From contig NZ_CP135052.1 of the NCBI RefSeq assembly GCF_029193595.2, positions 1,736,001 to 1,800,000 of the forward strand: a stretch of 64,000 nt of DNA, in the 5' to 3' direction. Origin of the DNA: Providencia hangzhouensis. GTDB lineage: Bacteria > Pseudomonadota > Gammaproteobacteria > Enterobacterales > Enterobacteriaceae. How positions within the stretch are numbered: position 1 is the stretch's first letter; each line of letters starts with the position of its first letter. The notes beneath the pieces were generated by a model. The model was not told the origin of the DNA and searched no databases. It was given only the letters and a program-made list of their open reading frames with translations. Below are positions 19,269-32,090 of the stretch, piece after piece. Position numbers and translations under genes: made by a program.

Positions 19269-20996
19269 TTAGCATAACGTTTTTTCTTGGATAAAGGTAT
19301 CTACAAGTTTCATCAATTCATCCGCTGTGGGTTGAGCAAGTGCTTGTTCAGCCAAAGCTTGGGTATCAGTAAAGCTCGCATTGCGAATTAACTTTTTGAT
19401 ACGCGGAATTGAAATCGCGCTCATACTAAATTCATCCAGCCCCATGCCAAGTAGCAATAAGGTTGCACGCTCATCTCCAGCTAACTCCCCACACATCCCA
19501 GTCCATTTACCTTCAGCGTGTGATGCATCGATCACTTGCTTAATTAAGTTTAGGACAGCAGGTGACATCGGGTTGTAAAGATGAGAAATCAGTTCATTAC
19601 CACGGTCGACCGCTAAAGTGTATTGAGTGAGATCGTTCGTCCCAATACTAAAGAAATCAACTTCTTTTGCCAAGTGGCGAGCAATAACAGCTGCGGCTGG
19701 TGTTTCAACCATCACACCGACTTCAATTGACTCGTCAAAAGCTTTACCTTCTTCACGTAACTGAGCTTTAAGCATTTCTAGCTCTGCTTTTAGTTCACGA
19801 ACTTCTTCAACGGAAATAACCATTGGGAACATAATACGCAGTTTACCAAATTTAGAGGCTCTTAAAATAGCTCTTAATTGTGAGTGTAAGATTTCTTTGC
19901 GATCAAGACAAATACGAATTGCACGCCAGCCGAGAAATGGGTTCTCTTCTTTTGGTAAATTCATATATGGCAGGTCTTTATCACCGCCGATATCCATTGT
20001 ACGGACAATAACGGCTTGGCTGCCCATTGCTTCTGCAACGGCTTTATAAGCTTGAAACTGTTCTTCTTCGGTAGGAAGAGAGTCTCTATCCATGAATAAA
20101 AACTCAGTACGATAGAGCCCAACGCCTTCTGCGCCATTGCGCTCTGCACCAGCGACATCACGTACAGTACCGATATTCGCACAAACTTCAACTTGATGAC
20201 CATCAAGGGTGATGGCAGGCAAATCTTTTAATTTTGCGAGCTCTTCTTTTTCTTGTAGATATTCATCACGGAAAGCTTTCAGTTTGTCGATTTCGGCTTC
20301 AGATGGGTTCAAGTGGATGGTGTTGTTGACACCATCTAATACAATGAAATCGCCATTTTTAATTTTGCTGGTGGCATCACTAGTTCCAACAATGGCAGGT
20401 AACTCAAGAGAACGCGCCATAATTGAGGTATGTGATGTACGGCCACCTAAATCAGTAATAAACCCTAATACTTTATCTAAATTTAGCTGTGCGGTTTCTG
20501 AAGGGGTTAAATCCGCAGCCACTAAAATAACTTCTTCGCTGATTGCACTTAAATCAACGATAGGAATATTTAAGATGTTTTTTAATAGACGTTTGCCAAT
20601 ATCACGCACGTCAGCGGCGCGTTCTTTAAGATATTCATCATCAAGGGATTCAAGCGCTTGAGCTTGATCTTCAATAACGGAATACGCAGCGGCATCTGCC
20701 GTTTTTTTATCGCCTTTGATTAAAGAGACAATTTCTTGTTCCAGCTCTTCATCTTCTAGCAGCATGATATGACCTTCAAAAATCTCAGCTTTTTCGGCTC
20801 CAAGATTTTTTTCGGCTTTCTCTTTAATCAAATTGAGTTGTTCGGCTGATTTGTTACGACCCTCAATAAAGCGAGCAATTTCTTTATCAACCTGATCGTC
20901 AGCAATTTTTTTTGTGCTAACAACGATAGGATCTTCTTTGAGGATTAAAGCCTGACCAAAAGCAAAACCCGGGGATACTAAAATTCCTGAAATCAT
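19269..20996 (-). CDS. ptsI: PTS enzyme I
   Basis: Phosphoenolpyruvate-protein phosphotransferase, 575 residues, the first step of the sugar PTS. The phospho-His (His189 in E. coli) is in [19 protein letters not shown]; the C-terminal PEP-binding barrel contains [18 protein letters not shown] and the catalytic Cys in [10 protein letters not shown]. Length equals E. coli EI. It lies downstream of ptsH and upstream of crr on the same strand. Confidence 0.97.
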   Translation of the reverse strand: MISGILVSPGFAFGQALILKEDPIVVSTKKIADDQVDKEIARFIEGRNKSAEQLNLIKEKAEKNLGAEKAEIFEGHIMLLEDEELEQEIVSLIKGDKKTADAAAYSVIEDQAQALESLDDEYLKERAADVRDIGKRLLKNILNIPIVDLSAISEEVILVAADLTPSETAQLNLDKVLGFITDLGGRTSHTSIMARSLELPAIVGTSDATSKIKNGDFIVLDGVNNTIHLNPSEAEIDKLKAFRDEYLQEKEELAKLKDLPAITLDGHQVEVCANIGTVRDVAGAERNGAEGVGLYRTEFLFMDRDSLPTEEEQFQAYKAVAEAMGSQAVIVRTMDIGGDKDLPYMNLPKEENPFLGWRAIRICLDRKEILHSQLRAILRASKFGKLRIMFPMVISVEEVRELKAELEMLKAQLREEGKAFDESIEVGVMVETPAAAVIARHLAKEVDFFSIGTNDLTQYTLAVDRGNELISHLYNPMSPAVLNLIKQVIDASHAEGKWTGMCGELAGDERATLLLLGMGLDEFSMSAISIPRIKKLIRNASFTDTQALAEQALAQPTADELMKLVDTFIQEKTLC

Positions 20997-21136
20997 AATA
21001 TTACCTTACTGCTGCTAGTGCTGGGAGTTCTGATGTTGCAGAGACGACAATGAATATAGCCGATTATACAAATGTCCCCGAATGACATCACTCAGGGACA
21101 TTGAATGAAATCAGTAAATGCTATTTTCGTGCGAAA

Positions 21137-21394
21137 TTATTCTAATTCGCCCATCAGTTTAACTAAATGTTCAACGGCTTCTTTTTCGTCTTCGCCTTCA
21201 GCAGAAATTGTCACAACTGTGCCTTGCGTTAGGCCTAAGGTTTGTAATTTAAACAAACTTTTTGCGCTAGCGGATTTGCCGCCAGAAATTAAAGAAATGT
21301 CGGAAGAGAATGCTTTTGCTTCTTTTACGAATTGAGCTGCAGGACGAGTATGTAGACCATTTGGTGCCGTAATAGTAACTTCTTGCTGAAACAT
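21137..21394 (-). CDS. ptsH: Phosphocarrier protein HPr
   Basis: An 85-residue carrier between enzyme I and all EIIA domains. His15 is in [18 protein letters not shown] and Ser46 in [13 protein letters not shown]. Length and sequence are those of enterobacterial HPr. First gene of ptsHI-crr; the 140-base spacer to ptsI is without another gene. A GAGGAAAT ribosome site precedes the ATG. Confidence 0.97.
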   Translation of the reverse strand: MFQQEVTITAPNGLHTRPAAQFVKEAKAFSSDISLISGGKSASAKSLFKLQTLGLTQGTVVTISAEGEDEKEAVEHLVKLMGELE

Positions 21395-21690
21395 AGTATT
21401 TCCTCAATAACTTTCGTTTTTTTAATTACCCAGCCAATTGTAGATGAAATAGACTAGGTTTGCGTATAAGTTAGATTATTAACTTGAAAAAAGGTTTCCT
21501 ACTTTGTGCGGTATCAACCCTTTTTCTGTTTTTCTTGCGAACTCGATACTTTTTTCTCGTTGGCAAATTATTTTACTCGCCCTAGAGGTTGGCTAAAAAG
21601 TGATTAATTTCGAGGTGCAAAATAATTACTATGTTTAATACTAAACCCCGAATTATAAATCATCTCCATCCGTGCTAAAGTTTGATCTAT
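21395..21690 (-). promoter_or_regulatory. ptsH upstream region
   Basis: No gene is seen between ptsH and the cysK terminator. The DNA is AT-rich and should contain the pts promoters. I could not assign CRP or Mlc sites with confidence. Confidence 0.4.
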
Positions 21691-21694
21691 GCCA

Positions 21695-21724
21695 CAAAAA
21701 AAGCACCATTTAGGTACTTTTTTA
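21695..21724 (-). terminator. Terminator after cysK
   Basis: On the minus strand AAAAAAGTACC pairs with GGTGCTTTTTT around TAAAT (one wobble), ending in a T run, 22 bases past the cysK stop. Confidence 0.75.
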
Positions 21725-21746
21725 ACGATATTGTAACGAAGTTATG

Positions 21747-22700
21747 CTACTCAGCCGAGATGTCAGCAAACAGGGCTGTAGACAAATAACGCTCACCTGA
21801 AGAAGGTAAAATAACGACGATATTTTTACCTTTATAGGCAGGGTCTGCGGCAATTTTAGTGGCAGCAGCAATAGCAGCGCCTGATGAGATACCCGCAAGA
21901 ATACCTTCTTTTTCCATCAGCTCACGAGCCGTTTTGATGGCTTCGTCATCGCTGATTTGAATGACCTTATCGAGTAATTTTAAATCTAAGTTACCCGGAA
22001 TAAAACCAGCGCCGATCCCTTGTATTTTGTGAGGGCCCGGTTTAATTTCTTCGCCCGCTAAAGCTTGGGTAATAACAGGGGATGTTTCTGGTTCAACAGC
22101 CACGATAGTCACATCTTTGCCTTTGGTGTTTTTCAGGTATTTTGCAATCCCTGTAATCGTCCCGCCCGTACCAACACCTGCGACTACAACATCGACATTG
22201 CCGTCAGTATCTTCCCAAATTTCAGGCCCAGTGGTTTTTTCATGGATTTCAGGGTTTGCTGGGTTATTAAACTGTTGAAGTAATAAGTATTTTTTAGGGT
22301 TGCTATTCACTATTTCTTCAGCTTTAGCTATTGCACCTTTCATGCCTTTTGCCCCCTCAGTTAAAACGAGGTTGGCACCTAATGCTTTGAGTAGTTTACG
22401 GCGCTCAATACTCATGGTTTCAGGCATGGTTAACGTCAATTTATAACCTCTCGCCGCAGCGACATAGGCTAAAGCGATACCCGTATTTCCACTAGTTGGT
22501 TCAACTAATTCTTTGTCTTTGTTTAGGATACCTTTTTTCTCTGCATCCCAAATCATGTTAGCACCAATACGGCACTTAACACTGAAGCTTGGGTTGCGAG
22601 ATTCCACTTTTGCTAAAATATTGCCATTACCAAAATGTTTTAGGCGAACAAGAGGGGTGTGGCCAATGGTCAACGAGTTATCATCATAAATTTTGCTCAT
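21747..22700 (-). CDS. cysK: Cysteine synthase A
   Basis: O-acetylserine sulfhydrylase A, 317 residues; forms the cysteine synthase complex with CysE. Lys42 of [16 protein letters not shown] binds [21 protein letters not shown] and the phosphate cup [15 protein letters not shown] are typical, as is the [12 protein letters not shown] loop of CysK. Single-gene unit with its own terminator. The upstream region contains a TTATAAC motif also found before cysP. Confidence 0.96.
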   Translation of the reverse strand: MSKIYDDNSLTIGHTPLVRLKHFGNGNILAKVESRNPSFSVKCRIGANMIWDAEKKGILNKDKELVEPTSGNTGIALAYVAAARGYKLTLTMPETMSIERRKLLKALGANLVLTEGAKGMKGAIAKAEEIVNSNPKKYLLLQQFNNPANPEIHEKTTGPEIWEDTDGNVDVVVAGVGTGGTITGIAKYLKNTKGKDVTIVAVEPETSPVITQALAGEEIKPGPHKIQGIGAGFIPGNLDLKLLDKVIQISDDEAIKTARELMEKEGILAGISSGAAIAAATKIAADPAYKGKNIVVILPSSGERYLSTALFADISAE

Positions 22701-22926
22701 GGGATATCCTTAAAAATCGGTTAGCCAGTAATGTAATCGGTATTAATTAAAAATAATGAGATGGATTCAACATACGTTAAGAACAAATTAATGCAAATAT
22801 GATTTGAGTATAAGCTTATAACGAAATGTTATTTTAGATCTAATAGTTCTAAGGAATAATTATAGTGTAACAATAATAAGTAAATAAAAGAGCGCAGGCG
22901 ATAAACCTGCGCAATGATTTAATAGA

Positions 22927-23691
22927 TTAGTAGCGTGCGTAACGCTCACGATACCTGTCGACCCACATCAATGTTGCACCACAAACTGCAACAGGCATGA
23001 TCACTAAGTTGACAAAAGGCACCATCATTAACAAGCTAATGACGCCACCAAATTGAACGTTTCTCATCCGCTCTTTGGCAAGCGCCTGCTTCATTTCGTT
23101 AAAGCCAACACGGTGGTTATCAAACGGGTAATCGCAATATTGGATTGACATCATCCAAGCACCAAATAAAAACCACAGTACGGGGGCGACTGTTTGGCCA
23201 ATACCGGGTATGAAAAATAGGATTAATAACCCAATAGCGCGAGGTAAGTAGTAACCGATTCGGACAAACTCGCGCTTTATCATACGAGGAACATCTTTTA
23301 ATAACTCAGCAACACCGGTATCTGGTGATGGTTTACCCGTTAACTCGGCTTCGAGTTTTTCTGATAACCAACCGTTAAAAGGTGCAGCGATAATATTAGC
23401 AACCGTACTAAAAAAATAGGTAAATACGAGCAAAATAGAGATAACAGCGATTGGCCAAATAACATAATCGAGCCATTGTAGCCAGTCAGGAACGTAACTC
23501 ATCACTTGGGCTATCCAGCCGCCAAGCTTTGTATATAACCACCAAAATGCGCCGCCTAAGAATAAAATATTGGCTAATAGGGGCAAAATAACAAAACGTT
23601 TAATACCGGGCCGAGTGATTAATCTCCAGCCTTGTGTAAAATAATAAAAACCAGAATGGTCTTTTTGTGTCGAAAATGTCGATTGGGTCAT
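22927..23691 (-). CDS. cysZ: Sulfate transporter CysZ
   Basis: Inner-membrane sulfate permease of the CysZ family, 254 residues. It has several hydrophobic segments (about residues 30-55, 68-95, 145-170, 205-230) and conserved loops [21 protein letters not shown] and [14 protein letters not shown]. It feeds sulfate to cysteine synthesis. Next to cysK and divergent from zipA, as in E. coli. Confidence 0.94.
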   Translation of the reverse strand: MTQSTFSTQKDHSGFYYFTQGWRLITRPGIKRFVILPLLANILFLGGAFWWLYTKLGGWIAQVMSYVPDWLQWLDYVIWPIAVISILLVFTYFFSTVANIIAAPFNGWLSEKLEAELTGKPSPDTGVAELLKDVPRMIKREFVRIGYYLPRAIGLLILFFIPGIGQTVAPVLWFLFGAWMMSIQYCDYPFDNHRVGFNEMKQALAKERMRNVQFGGVISLLMMVPFVNLVIMPVAVCGATLMWVDRYRERYARY

Positions 23692-23909
23692 ACTTCTTGT
23701 TCTCTCCTTTTCGGTTGACCATGTATCATATAGATATGAAATTAGGCTGACTAGCCATTATTCGCTTAAAAAAGCAGCAAATGAAAGCGGAATATTCTCT
23801 TTCTTGTAAGAAAATCGTTCTGGGGGTTGCACTTAGAGCAATTGAGAAATAATCTTAAGGAAGTTTCCGCCGTGTTGGCATTATCATTCATCAACTAGAG
23901 ATAGCAGCG

Positions 23910-24893
23910 ATGCAGGATTTGCGTCTGATATTAGTGGTCGTAGGTGCGATAGCGATTGTCGCTTTATTACTGCATGGTTTATGGACCAGCCGTAAAGAGC
24001 GCTCAAAGTTATTTCGCGACAGACCCGTAAAACGTAGAAAAAACGATATGCAGGAGAATTCATCAGAATATGATGATTCTGCATTATTTACTGAAAATCA
24101 ACCGACTCAGCAGGCGCCTGTTCATCCCGCTGCGACTGAGCCTGTATATCCGGTAAAAAATGAGTCTCCAGTTGAGCCTAATATACAGCCAAAAGCATCG
24201 GTTGAACCTGACATTATTATGAACAAGGAGCCTGAGGCTAAATCGCCGGTTCATAATGAGCCTACGATGCATCAACGTACTGAACCCGTTCATGTACCCG
24301 AACAACTCACCATTAATATGAGTGAGGAAGTGATTGTTGAGCCAGCCACTGAAACTGTCGCTGAACCACATATTGATTCAACCAAATTGAGAGAAGAGCC
24401 TCAGCCGAGCACCTATGAACAAGAGACGCAGCATATTGAGAAGAAAGCTGAGCCGCAGGAAAATTCTGCTACAACAAGTAGCAAGGAGACAGTCCTGGTA
24501 CTTCACGTAGCCGCTTTGCAAGGGCAGGAACTTCAAGGTGAATTATTACTGCAAAGTATTTTACAAGCCGGTTTCCAATTCGGGGAAATGAAAATATTCC
24601 ACCGCCATGTGAACCCGTCTGGTACGGGGCCTGTTTTGTTTAGCTTAGCCAACATGGTGAAACCGGGCTCATTCGACCCAGAGACAATGGCTGATTTTAC
24701 TACCCCAGGGGTTTCCATGTTTATGATGGTCCCGTCTTACGGTGATGCAGGGCAAAACTTCAAATTGATGTTGCAAGCTGCTCAACGTATCGCATCAGAT
24801 GCGGGAGGGGTTGTTCTTGATGACGAACGCAAAATGCTGACACCTCAAAAAATAGAGGTGTATCATGCTCGAATTAGAAACACATTAAGTTAA
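23910..24893 (+). CDS. zipA: Cell division protein ZipA
   Basis: Bitopic inner-membrane protein that tethers FtsZ to the membrane. One N-terminal membrane segment (about residues 4-25), a short basic stretch, a Pro/Glu/Val-rich linker to about residue 190, then the C-terminal FtsZ-binding domain ([21 protein letters not shown] to the end). Length 327 is normal. It ends 58 bases before ligA with a terminator in between. Confidence 0.95.
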   Translation: MQDLRLILVVVGAIAIVALLLHGLWTSRKERSKLFRDRPVKRRKNDMQENSSEYDDSALFTENQPTQQAPVHPAATEPVYPVKNESPVEPNIQPKASVEPDIIMNKEPEAKSPVHNEPTMHQRTEPVHVPEQLTINMSEEVIVEPATETVAEPHIDSTKLREEPQPSTYEQETQHIEKKAEPQENSATTSSKETVLVLHVAALQGQELQGELLLQSILQAGFQFGEMKIFHRHVNPSGTGPVLFSLANMVKPGSFDPETMADFTTPGVSMFMMVPSYGDAGQNFKLMLQAAQRIASDAGGVVLDDERKMLTPQKIEVYHARIRNTLS

Positions 24894-24907
24894 ATAAACG
24901 TTGAACA

Positions 24908-24934
24908 AAACCCCCATTAATTGGGGGTTTTTTA
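24908..24934 (+). terminator. Terminator between zipA and ligA
   Basis: A 9-bp perfect stem (AAACCCCCA with TGGGGGTTT) and a T run. It ends 17 bases before the ligA start. Confidence 0.85.
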
Positions 24935-24947
24935 TCTGTATGAGTGA

Positions 24948-26966
<2,019 letters not shown>

Positions 26967-26992
26967 TAGTGAACTATATTCAATTTGACTTA

Positions 26993-27024
26993 GTTGCCTA
27001 CGATCTCTGTAGGCAACAATTTTA
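26993..27024 (+). terminator. Terminator after ligA
   Basis: GTTGCCTAC (26993-27001) pairs perfectly with GTAGGCAAC (27009-27017), followed by AATTTTAT. Confidence 0.7.
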
Positions 27025-27163
27025 TACGCAGGTTGTTGTAAGTCTTAACTTAAATTCTCAGTAAAATTTCTGTGCAAAAAAAGCGAATGCTAGGAATTGT
27101 TATAGTTGAAACGTGATCCCCTTCTTCTTTTTGCAAAATACACCTAGTAAGCTTTCATATTAA

Positions 27164-27179
27164 TGTGACCTCTGTCTCA
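27164..27179 (+). promoter_or_regulatory. Candidate CRP site upstream of nupC
   Basis: TGTGA-CCTCTG-TCTCA matches the CRP half-sites at nine of ten key positions, about 65 bases before the nupC start. nupC of E. coli is controlled by CRP and CytR. Confidence 0.5.
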
Positions 27180-27244
27180 TTTAAATGTTGTCTATTACAT
27201 AGAATATGCACATAGACTGATTCTTAAATTTGTTGGAGTCGCAT

Positions 27245-28429
27245 ATGACCTCGATCCTGCATTTCGTTTTATCTTTAGTAGTAATTGCCGCTCTTGCCAT
27301 TTTAGCCAGTAGTAACCGTAGAGGAATCCGTCCTCGCTATGTTGTTCAACTACTGGTTATTCAAATTGCATTAGCTTATTTGTTCTTAAAATCGAATATT
27401 GGCGAATCTTTTGTTCTTGGTGTGGCAGGGGTATTTACTCACTTGCTAGGCTATGCAGCAGAAGGGACTAAATTTATTTTTGGTGGCATGATTGAAGGGA
27501 ACTTAGCGTTCTTCTTCTTACAAGTGTTATGCCCAATCATCTTTATTTCTGCGTTGATCGGGATCTTACAGCACGTCAAAATTCTCCCTATCGTGATCCG
27601 TATCATCGGTACCGTGTTATCGAAAGTGAATGGTATGGGTAAGTTAGAGTCTTTTAACGCAGTAAGTTCATTGTTACTGGGTCAGTCAGAAAACTTTATT
27701 GCGTATAAAGACCAATTGAACCGGATGTCAGACCGCAGAATGTACACCATGGCGGCAACTGCCATGTCAACGGTATCTATGTCTATCGTTGGGGCATACA
27801 TGACCATGTTAGAGCCGCGTTTTGTGGTCGCTGCATTGGTTCTAAATATGTTTGGTACTTTCGTCGTACTATCACTGATTAACCCGTATCCACCTGAAGG
27901 TGAAGAAGATATTCAAATGAGCAACCTGCACGAAGGGCAAAGCTTCTTTGAAATGTTAGGTGAATATATTCTTGCAGGGTTTAAAGTAGCGATTATCGTT
28001 TCAGCGATGTTGATTGGTTTTATTGCCCTCATTGCGATGATTAACGGTATTTTCTCAGCTGTATTCGGTATCGACTTCCAAACCATGTTAGGTTACGTAT
28101 TCTATCCATTTGCATGGATGCTCGGCATTCCTGCCGATGAAGCCTTACAGGTTGGTGGAATTATGGCAGTGAAAATGGTAACGAATGAATTCGTTGCGAT
28201 GGATGGCTTACAAGCGATTGCTGGTGGGTTATCTGAGCGTTCTGTTGGTATCTTGTCCGTATTCTTAGTTTCTTTCGCTAACTTCTCATCCATCGGTATT
28301 ATTGCAGGTGCGATTAAAGGTTTAGATGAGAAACAAGGTAATACCGTGGCTCGTTTCGGTTTAAAATTACTGTATGGTTCAACCTTAGTTAGCTTCTTAT
28401 CCGCAGCGGTTGTTGGGTTAGTTTTGTAA
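27245..28429 (+). CDS. nupC: Nucleoside/H+ symporter NupC
   Basis: Concentrative nucleoside transporter (CNT family) of the inner membrane, 394 residues with many membrane segments. Signature stretches: [62 protein letters not shown] and [14 protein letters not shown] 27245 follows TTGGAG; a TTG at 27230 only adds five residues. Single-gene unit with a terminator after it. Confidence 0.96.
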   Translation: MTSILHFVLSLVVIAALAILASSNRRGIRPRYVVQLLVIQIALAYLFLKSNIGESFVLGVAGVFTHLLGYAAEGTKFIFGGMIEGNLAFFFLQVLCPIIFISALIGILQHVKILPIVIRIIGTVLSKVNGMGKLESFNAVSSLLLGQSENFIAYKDQLNRMSDRRMYTMAATAMSTVSMSIVGAYMTMLEPRFVVAALVLNMFGTFVVLSLINPYPPEGEEDIQMSNLHEGQSFFEMLGEYILAGFKVAIIVSAMLIGFIALIAMINGIFSAVFGIDFQTMLGYVFYPFAWMLGIPADEALQVGGIMAVKMVTNEFVAMDGLQAIAGGLSERSVGILSVFLVSFANFSSIGIIAGAIKGLDEKQGNTVARFGLKLLYGSTLVSFLSAAVVGLVL

Positions 28430-28453
28430 TCCACTAAAACATGTTAGATTAAG

Positions 28454-28483
28454 AAACGGCGTTCAAATGAGCGCCGTTTTTTA
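28454..28483 (+). terminator. Terminator after nupC
   Basis: An 11-bp stem (AAACGGCGTTC with GAGCGCCGTTT, one wobble), AAAT loop and a T run. Confidence 0.88.
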
Positions 28484-28509
28484 TGCTTTGATACGAAAGA
28501 GAAATAACA

Positions 28510-28725
28510 ATGGAAAAACAAGATCTCATTGATATGGCCAATACGTATATGCCATTTGGTAAATATAAAGGCTGTATATTAATTGATTTACCTGAAGAAT
28601 ATTTATTATGGTTCTATAAGAAAGGAGAGTTCCCTGCTGGACGTTTAGGGCAGTTAATGGAGATGACCCTAGGAATAAAAATAGAAGGCTTAGAAGGGCT
28701 GGTAAAGCCACTAAAGTGCAAGTAA
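28510..28725 (+). CDS. ypeB: YpeB-like DUF3820 protein
   Basis: A 71-residue protein of the DUF3820 family: MPFGKYKG, LIDLPEEYLLWF and GRLGQLMEMTLGIKIEGLE are the family core. Function is unknown; related domains occur in exonuclease-like contexts. AAGAGAAA lies before the ATG. It sits between nupC and the tRNA-Ala pair, near the position of ypeB close to gltX in E. coli. Confidence 0.88.
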   Translation: MEKQDLIDMANTYMPFGKYKGCILIDLPEEYLLWFYKKGEFPAGRLGQLMEMTLGIKIEGLEGLVKPLKCK

Positions 28726-28799
28726 TACAGGGTTAAGTAGATAGCTTTATATAGTTGGTGAAAAAGTAGAATAATAAATAAATGTGAGATAAATATGAT

Positions 28800-28875
<76 letters not shown>

Positions 28876-28917
28876 AATCGAAATGTTTTGTATTGTGCCA
28901 CCTAACAGGGAATTAGA

Positions 28918-28993
<76 letters not shown>

Positions 28994-29018
28994 AAACAAA
29001 ATCTTTTGGACGGGATGC

Positions 29019-29047
29019 ATCATATTCAAGCTAAGTTAGAGTGTCAA
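29019..29047 (-). promoter_or_regulatory. Promoter of the tRNA-Ala pair
   Basis: On the minus strand TTGACA (29042-29047) and TATGAT (29019-29024) are 17 bases apart, with a GC-rich stretch after the -10 as in stringently controlled stable-RNA promoters. Confidence 0.85.
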
Positions 29048-29169
29048 TAAAATAATCGGGTTTTAGGTTTAATTGCTGAAATATAGAACATTTTGCAATC
29101 AGTTGAGTGGAGAAGGGAGGATGAATCAGAGAATTGGCCCCCAATAAATTGAGGGCCAATAATATTAAA

Positions 29170-30591
29170 TTATTGAGCAGAAGCTTCACGTTCAGCGATA
29201 AACGCTAAGGCTTTCTCAATACGAGTGATAGAGCGAGCTTGACCGATAGCGTGAACGGTCACATCAAGGCCTGGAGACTGGCCAGCACCTGTCACAGCAA
29301 CACGTAAAGGCATACCCACTTTACCCATACCCACTTCTAATTCAGCGGCAGTTGCTTCGATGGCTTGATGAACATTCTCAGCCGTCCAATCAGTGATCGC
29401 AGCTAATTTATCTTTTACGACTTCTAAAGGCTGACGAGCAACAGGTCGCAAGTGTTTTTTCGCCGCATCAGCGTCAAATTCTTCGAAATCTTGGTAGAAA
29501 TAGTGGCAAGATTCCGCCATTTCTTTTAATGTTTTACAACGTTCACCAAGTAATTTGATTAGATCAACTAATTGAGGTCCTGTGCTGGTATCAATATTCT
29601 GTTGTTCAATATGCCATGCAAGATAGGTTGCAACTTCTTCTGCTGGTAATGAATTAATATAGTGGTGGTTTAACCATTGCAGTTTTTCAGTATTAAACGC
29701 GCTTGCTGACTTGCTGATAGCGTCAAGGCTGAAATACTCTTTCATTTCTTCAACAGTGAAAATCTCTTGGTCGCCATGAGACCAACCTAAACGCACAAGG
29801 TAGTTAAGAAGTGCTTGCGGCAAATAACCGTCATCACGATATTGCATAACACTAACCGCACCATGACGTTTTGATAGTTTTTTACCGTCATCACCTAGGA
29901 TCATCGAAACGTGAGCATACACAGGTACTGGTGCCCCTAATGCTTTTAGAATGTTGATTTGGCGAGGCGTGTTGTTGATATGGTCTTCACCACGAATAAC
30001 GTGGGTAATTTCCATATCCCAGTCATCAATAACCACACAGAAGTTGTAAGTTGGTGAACCATCAGTACGACGAATAATTAAATCGTCCAGCTCTTGGTTA
30101 CTAAATTCAATTGGCCCACGAATTTTGTCGTCAAAAATAACGGAACCTTCTTGTGGGTTACGGAAACGAACAACGTGCGGCTCATCAGGTGTATGGTTGT
30201 GTGCATGGTCACGGCAGCAGCCATCATAACGAGGCTTTTCATTATTTGCCATTTGCTCTTCACGTAACGCCTCTAAGCGCTCTTTCGAACAATAACAACG
30301 ATAAGCGGTACCCGCATCTAACATTTGGTCAATGACATCATTATAACGGTCAAAGCGTTTAGTTTGATAGTAAGGACCTTCATCCCAATTTAAATTCAAC
30401 CAGTTCATACCGTCCATAATGGCGTCGATAGCTTCCTGAGTTGAGCGTTCTAAGTCAGTATCTTCAATACGCAGGACAAATTCGCCCTGATTGTGGCGAC
30501 TAAATAACCAGGAATACAGAGCGGTACGTGCACCACCAACGTGTAAATAGCCAGTTGGGCTTGGTGCAAAACGGGTTTTGATTTTACTCAT
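29170..30591 (-). CDS. gltX: Glutamyl-tRNA synthetase
   Basis: Class I synthetase that charges tRNA-Glu, 473 residues. The HIGH-type motif is in [18 protein letters not shown] and the KMSKS-type motif is [10 protein letters not shown] Cys-rich zinc-type region ([16 protein letters not shown]) follows the nucleotide-binding half; the anticodon-binding helices fill the C-terminus. ATG 30591 is chosen since [14 protein letters not shown] is the conserved start; an upstream frame to 30666 has no family match. Confidence 0.97.
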   Translation of the reverse strand: MSKIKTRFAPSPTGYLHVGGARTALYSWLFSRHNQGEFVLRIEDTDLERSTQEAIDAIMDGMNWLNLNWDEGPYYQTKRFDRYNDVIDQMLDAGTAYRCYCSKERLEALREEQMANNEKPRYDGCCRDHAHNHTPDEPHVVRFRNPQEGSVIFDDKIRGPIEFSNQELDDLIIRRTDGSPTYNFCVVIDDWDMEITHVIRGEDHINNTPRQINILKALGAPVPVYAHVSMILGDDGKKLSKRHGAVSVMQYRDDGYLPQALLNYLVRLGWSHGDQEIFTVEEMKEYFSLDAISKSASAFNTEKLQWLNHHYINSLPAEEVATYLAWHIEQQNIDTSTGPQLVDLIKLLGERCKTLKEMAESCHYFYQDFEEFDADAAKKHLRPVARQPLEVVKDKLAAITDWTAENVHQAIEATAAELEVGMGKVGMPLRVAVTGAGQSPGLDVTVHAIGQARSITRIEKALAFIAEREASAQ

Positions 30592-30968
30592 CGAGATTGC
30601 CTTAATTGCAAAACATGTTTTTGAAGCGCTTATCTGTTTACTGTTTAGAAGACTAAAAACAGGCACAATTAACTTGATGGCGAGTTTGATGTTCTAAGCA
30701 GTGAAATGTCTAAGCATTGCTAAAATGTATATCTATTCTATCATCCTACAATGATTCCTCAATCAAGTTATCAGGATAGAAGACAAGAAATTAGTTTGTT
30801 TCGCCAAATTTGACATAAATAAATACGCTTTAAAAATAGTTTCTGTTTTTTTCTTAAAAGAATAAAGAGAAAATGATAGGTAATTGATTAAAAAGGCAGC
30901 TTTTCTGGTGAATATTGAAACATCTTGATTATTTTTGCAACGAACGAAAAAAATCTATTGAAAAAGCG

Positions 30969-30996
30969 TTGACTCAGAACTCAGTATCCCTATAAT
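30969..30996 (+). promoter_or_regulatory. Strong promoter of the Val/Lys tRNA array
   Basis: TTGACT (30969-30974) and a perfect TATAAT (30991-30996) with 16 bases between, followed by a GCACCTCC discriminator typical of stringent stable-RNA promoters. It lies 18 bases before the first tRNA-Val. The rest of the 423-base gltX-tRNA gap is AT-rich and shows no gene. Confidence 0.88.
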
Positions 30997-31014
30997 GCAC
31001 CTCCATCGACGACG

Positions 31015-31090
31015 GGGCGATTAGCTCAGTTGGTAGAGCACCTCCCTTACAAGGAGGGGGTCAGTGGTTCGAGCCCGCTATCGCCCACCA
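31015..31090 (+). tRNA. tRNA-Val (TAC), copy 1
   Basis: 76-base cloverleaf with encoded CCA; anticodon TAC in CCTTACAAG. Leader 31004-31014 and trailer 31091-31102 are nearly complementary and would extend the acceptor stem in the precursor. Confidence 0.98.
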
Positions 31091-31116
31091 CCGTTGACGA
31101 TGAAAAATAAATAATT

Positions 31117-31192
31117 GGGCGATTAGCTCAGTTGGTAGAGCACCTCCCTTACAAGGAGGGGGTCAGTGGTTCGAGCCCGCTATCGCCCACCA
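31117..31192 (+). tRNA. tRNA-Val (TAC), copy 2
   Basis: Identical to copy 1. Flanked by complementary AT arms: AATAAATAAT at 31106-31115 and ATTATTTATT at 31193-31202. Confidence 0.98.
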
Positions 31193-31226
31193 ATTATTTA
31201 TTATAATGTAGTATAAGTCATGAAGT

Positions 31227-31302
31227 GGGCGATTAGCTCAGTTGGTAGAGCACCTCCCTTACAAGGAGGGGGTCAGTGGTTCGAGCCCGCTATCGCCCAC
31301 CA
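31227..31302 (+). tRNA. tRNA-Val (TAC), copy 3
   Basis: Identical to copies 1 and 2. Flanked by ATGAAG (31220-31225) and CTTCAT (31303-31308). Confidence 0.98.
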
Positions 31303-31338
31303 CTTCATCAGTTATTTGCATTAAAACACAATTTAGAT

Positions 31339-31414
31339 GGGTCGTTAGCTCAGTCGGTAGAGCAGTTGACTTTTAATCAATTGGTCGCAGGTTCGAATCC
31401 TGCACGACCCACCA
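31339..31414 (+). tRNA. tRNA-Lys (TTT), copy 1
   Basis: 76-base cloverleaf with encoded CCA; anticodon TTT in CTTTTAATC. TTAGA before and TCTAA after the gene can pair. Confidence 0.98.
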
Positions 31415-31446
31415 TCTAAGCAGTAAAAAATCAGATCTTCCAAGAT

Positions 31447-31522
31447 GGGTCGTTAGCTCAGTCGGTAGAGCAGTTGACTTTTAATCAATTGGTCGCAGGT
31501 TCGAATCCTGCACGACCCACCA
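31447..31522 (+). tRNA. tRNA-Lys (TTT), copy 2
   Basis: Identical to copy 1. Its CCA end is immediately followed by the 142-bp repeat array that reuses the last 19 bases of this gene. Confidence 0.98.
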
Positions 31523-32090
31523 TCTCAAGCCATTCCCAAGCAAGTAATCCAATTTAACCGTCACCTAAGTAAACACTCAGTCGTTAAGCCGTACCTCGAC
31601 AAGCTGGTTGCAGGTTCAGCCCGTAGGGCAAATCCGAAGGATTTCAATCCTGCACGACCCACCATCTCAAGCCATTCCCAAGCAAGTAATCCAATTTAAC
31701 CGTCACCTAAGTAAACATTCAGTCGTTAAGCCAGACCTCGACAAGCTGGTTGCAGGTTCAGCCCGTAGGGCAAATCCGAAGGATTTCAATCCTGCACGAC
31801 CCACCATCTCAAGCCATTCCTAAGCAAATAATCCAATTTAACAATCACCTAAGTAAACATTCAGTCGTTAAGCCAGACCTCGACAAGCTGGTTGCAGGTT
31901 CAGCCCGTAGGGCAAATCCGAAGGATTTCAATCCTGCACGACCCACCATCTCAAGCCATTCCCAAGCAAGTAATCCAATTTAACCGTCACCTAAGTAAAC
32001 ACTCAGTCGTTAAGCCGTACCTCGACAAGCTGGTTGCAGGTTCAGCCCGTAGGGTAAATCCGAAGGATTTCAATCCTGCACGACCCACCA
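31523..32090 (+). repeat. Four tandem 142-bp units ending in the tRNA-Lys 3' end (rtT-like)
   Basis: Units at 31523-31664, 31665-31806, 31807-31948 and 31949-32090 are each exactly 142 bases and differ at only a few positions. Each ends with the same 19 bases as tRNA-Lys (AATCCTGCACGACCCACCA) and, further upstream, has a GCAGGTTC like the tRNA T arm. Between these lie two small hairpins (GCCC-GTA-GGGC and AAATCC-GAA-GGATTT), so each unit has an expanded T-arm-like structure. The layout mirrors rtT repeats of the E. coli tyrT operon, which carry the last 19 bases of tRNA-Tyr. The array should be transcribed with the tRNAs. Confidence 0.9.

Noticed and set aside
31523..32090. CRISPR array
   Set aside because: The units are 142 bases, identical throughout with no unique spacers, and contain a tRNA 3' end.
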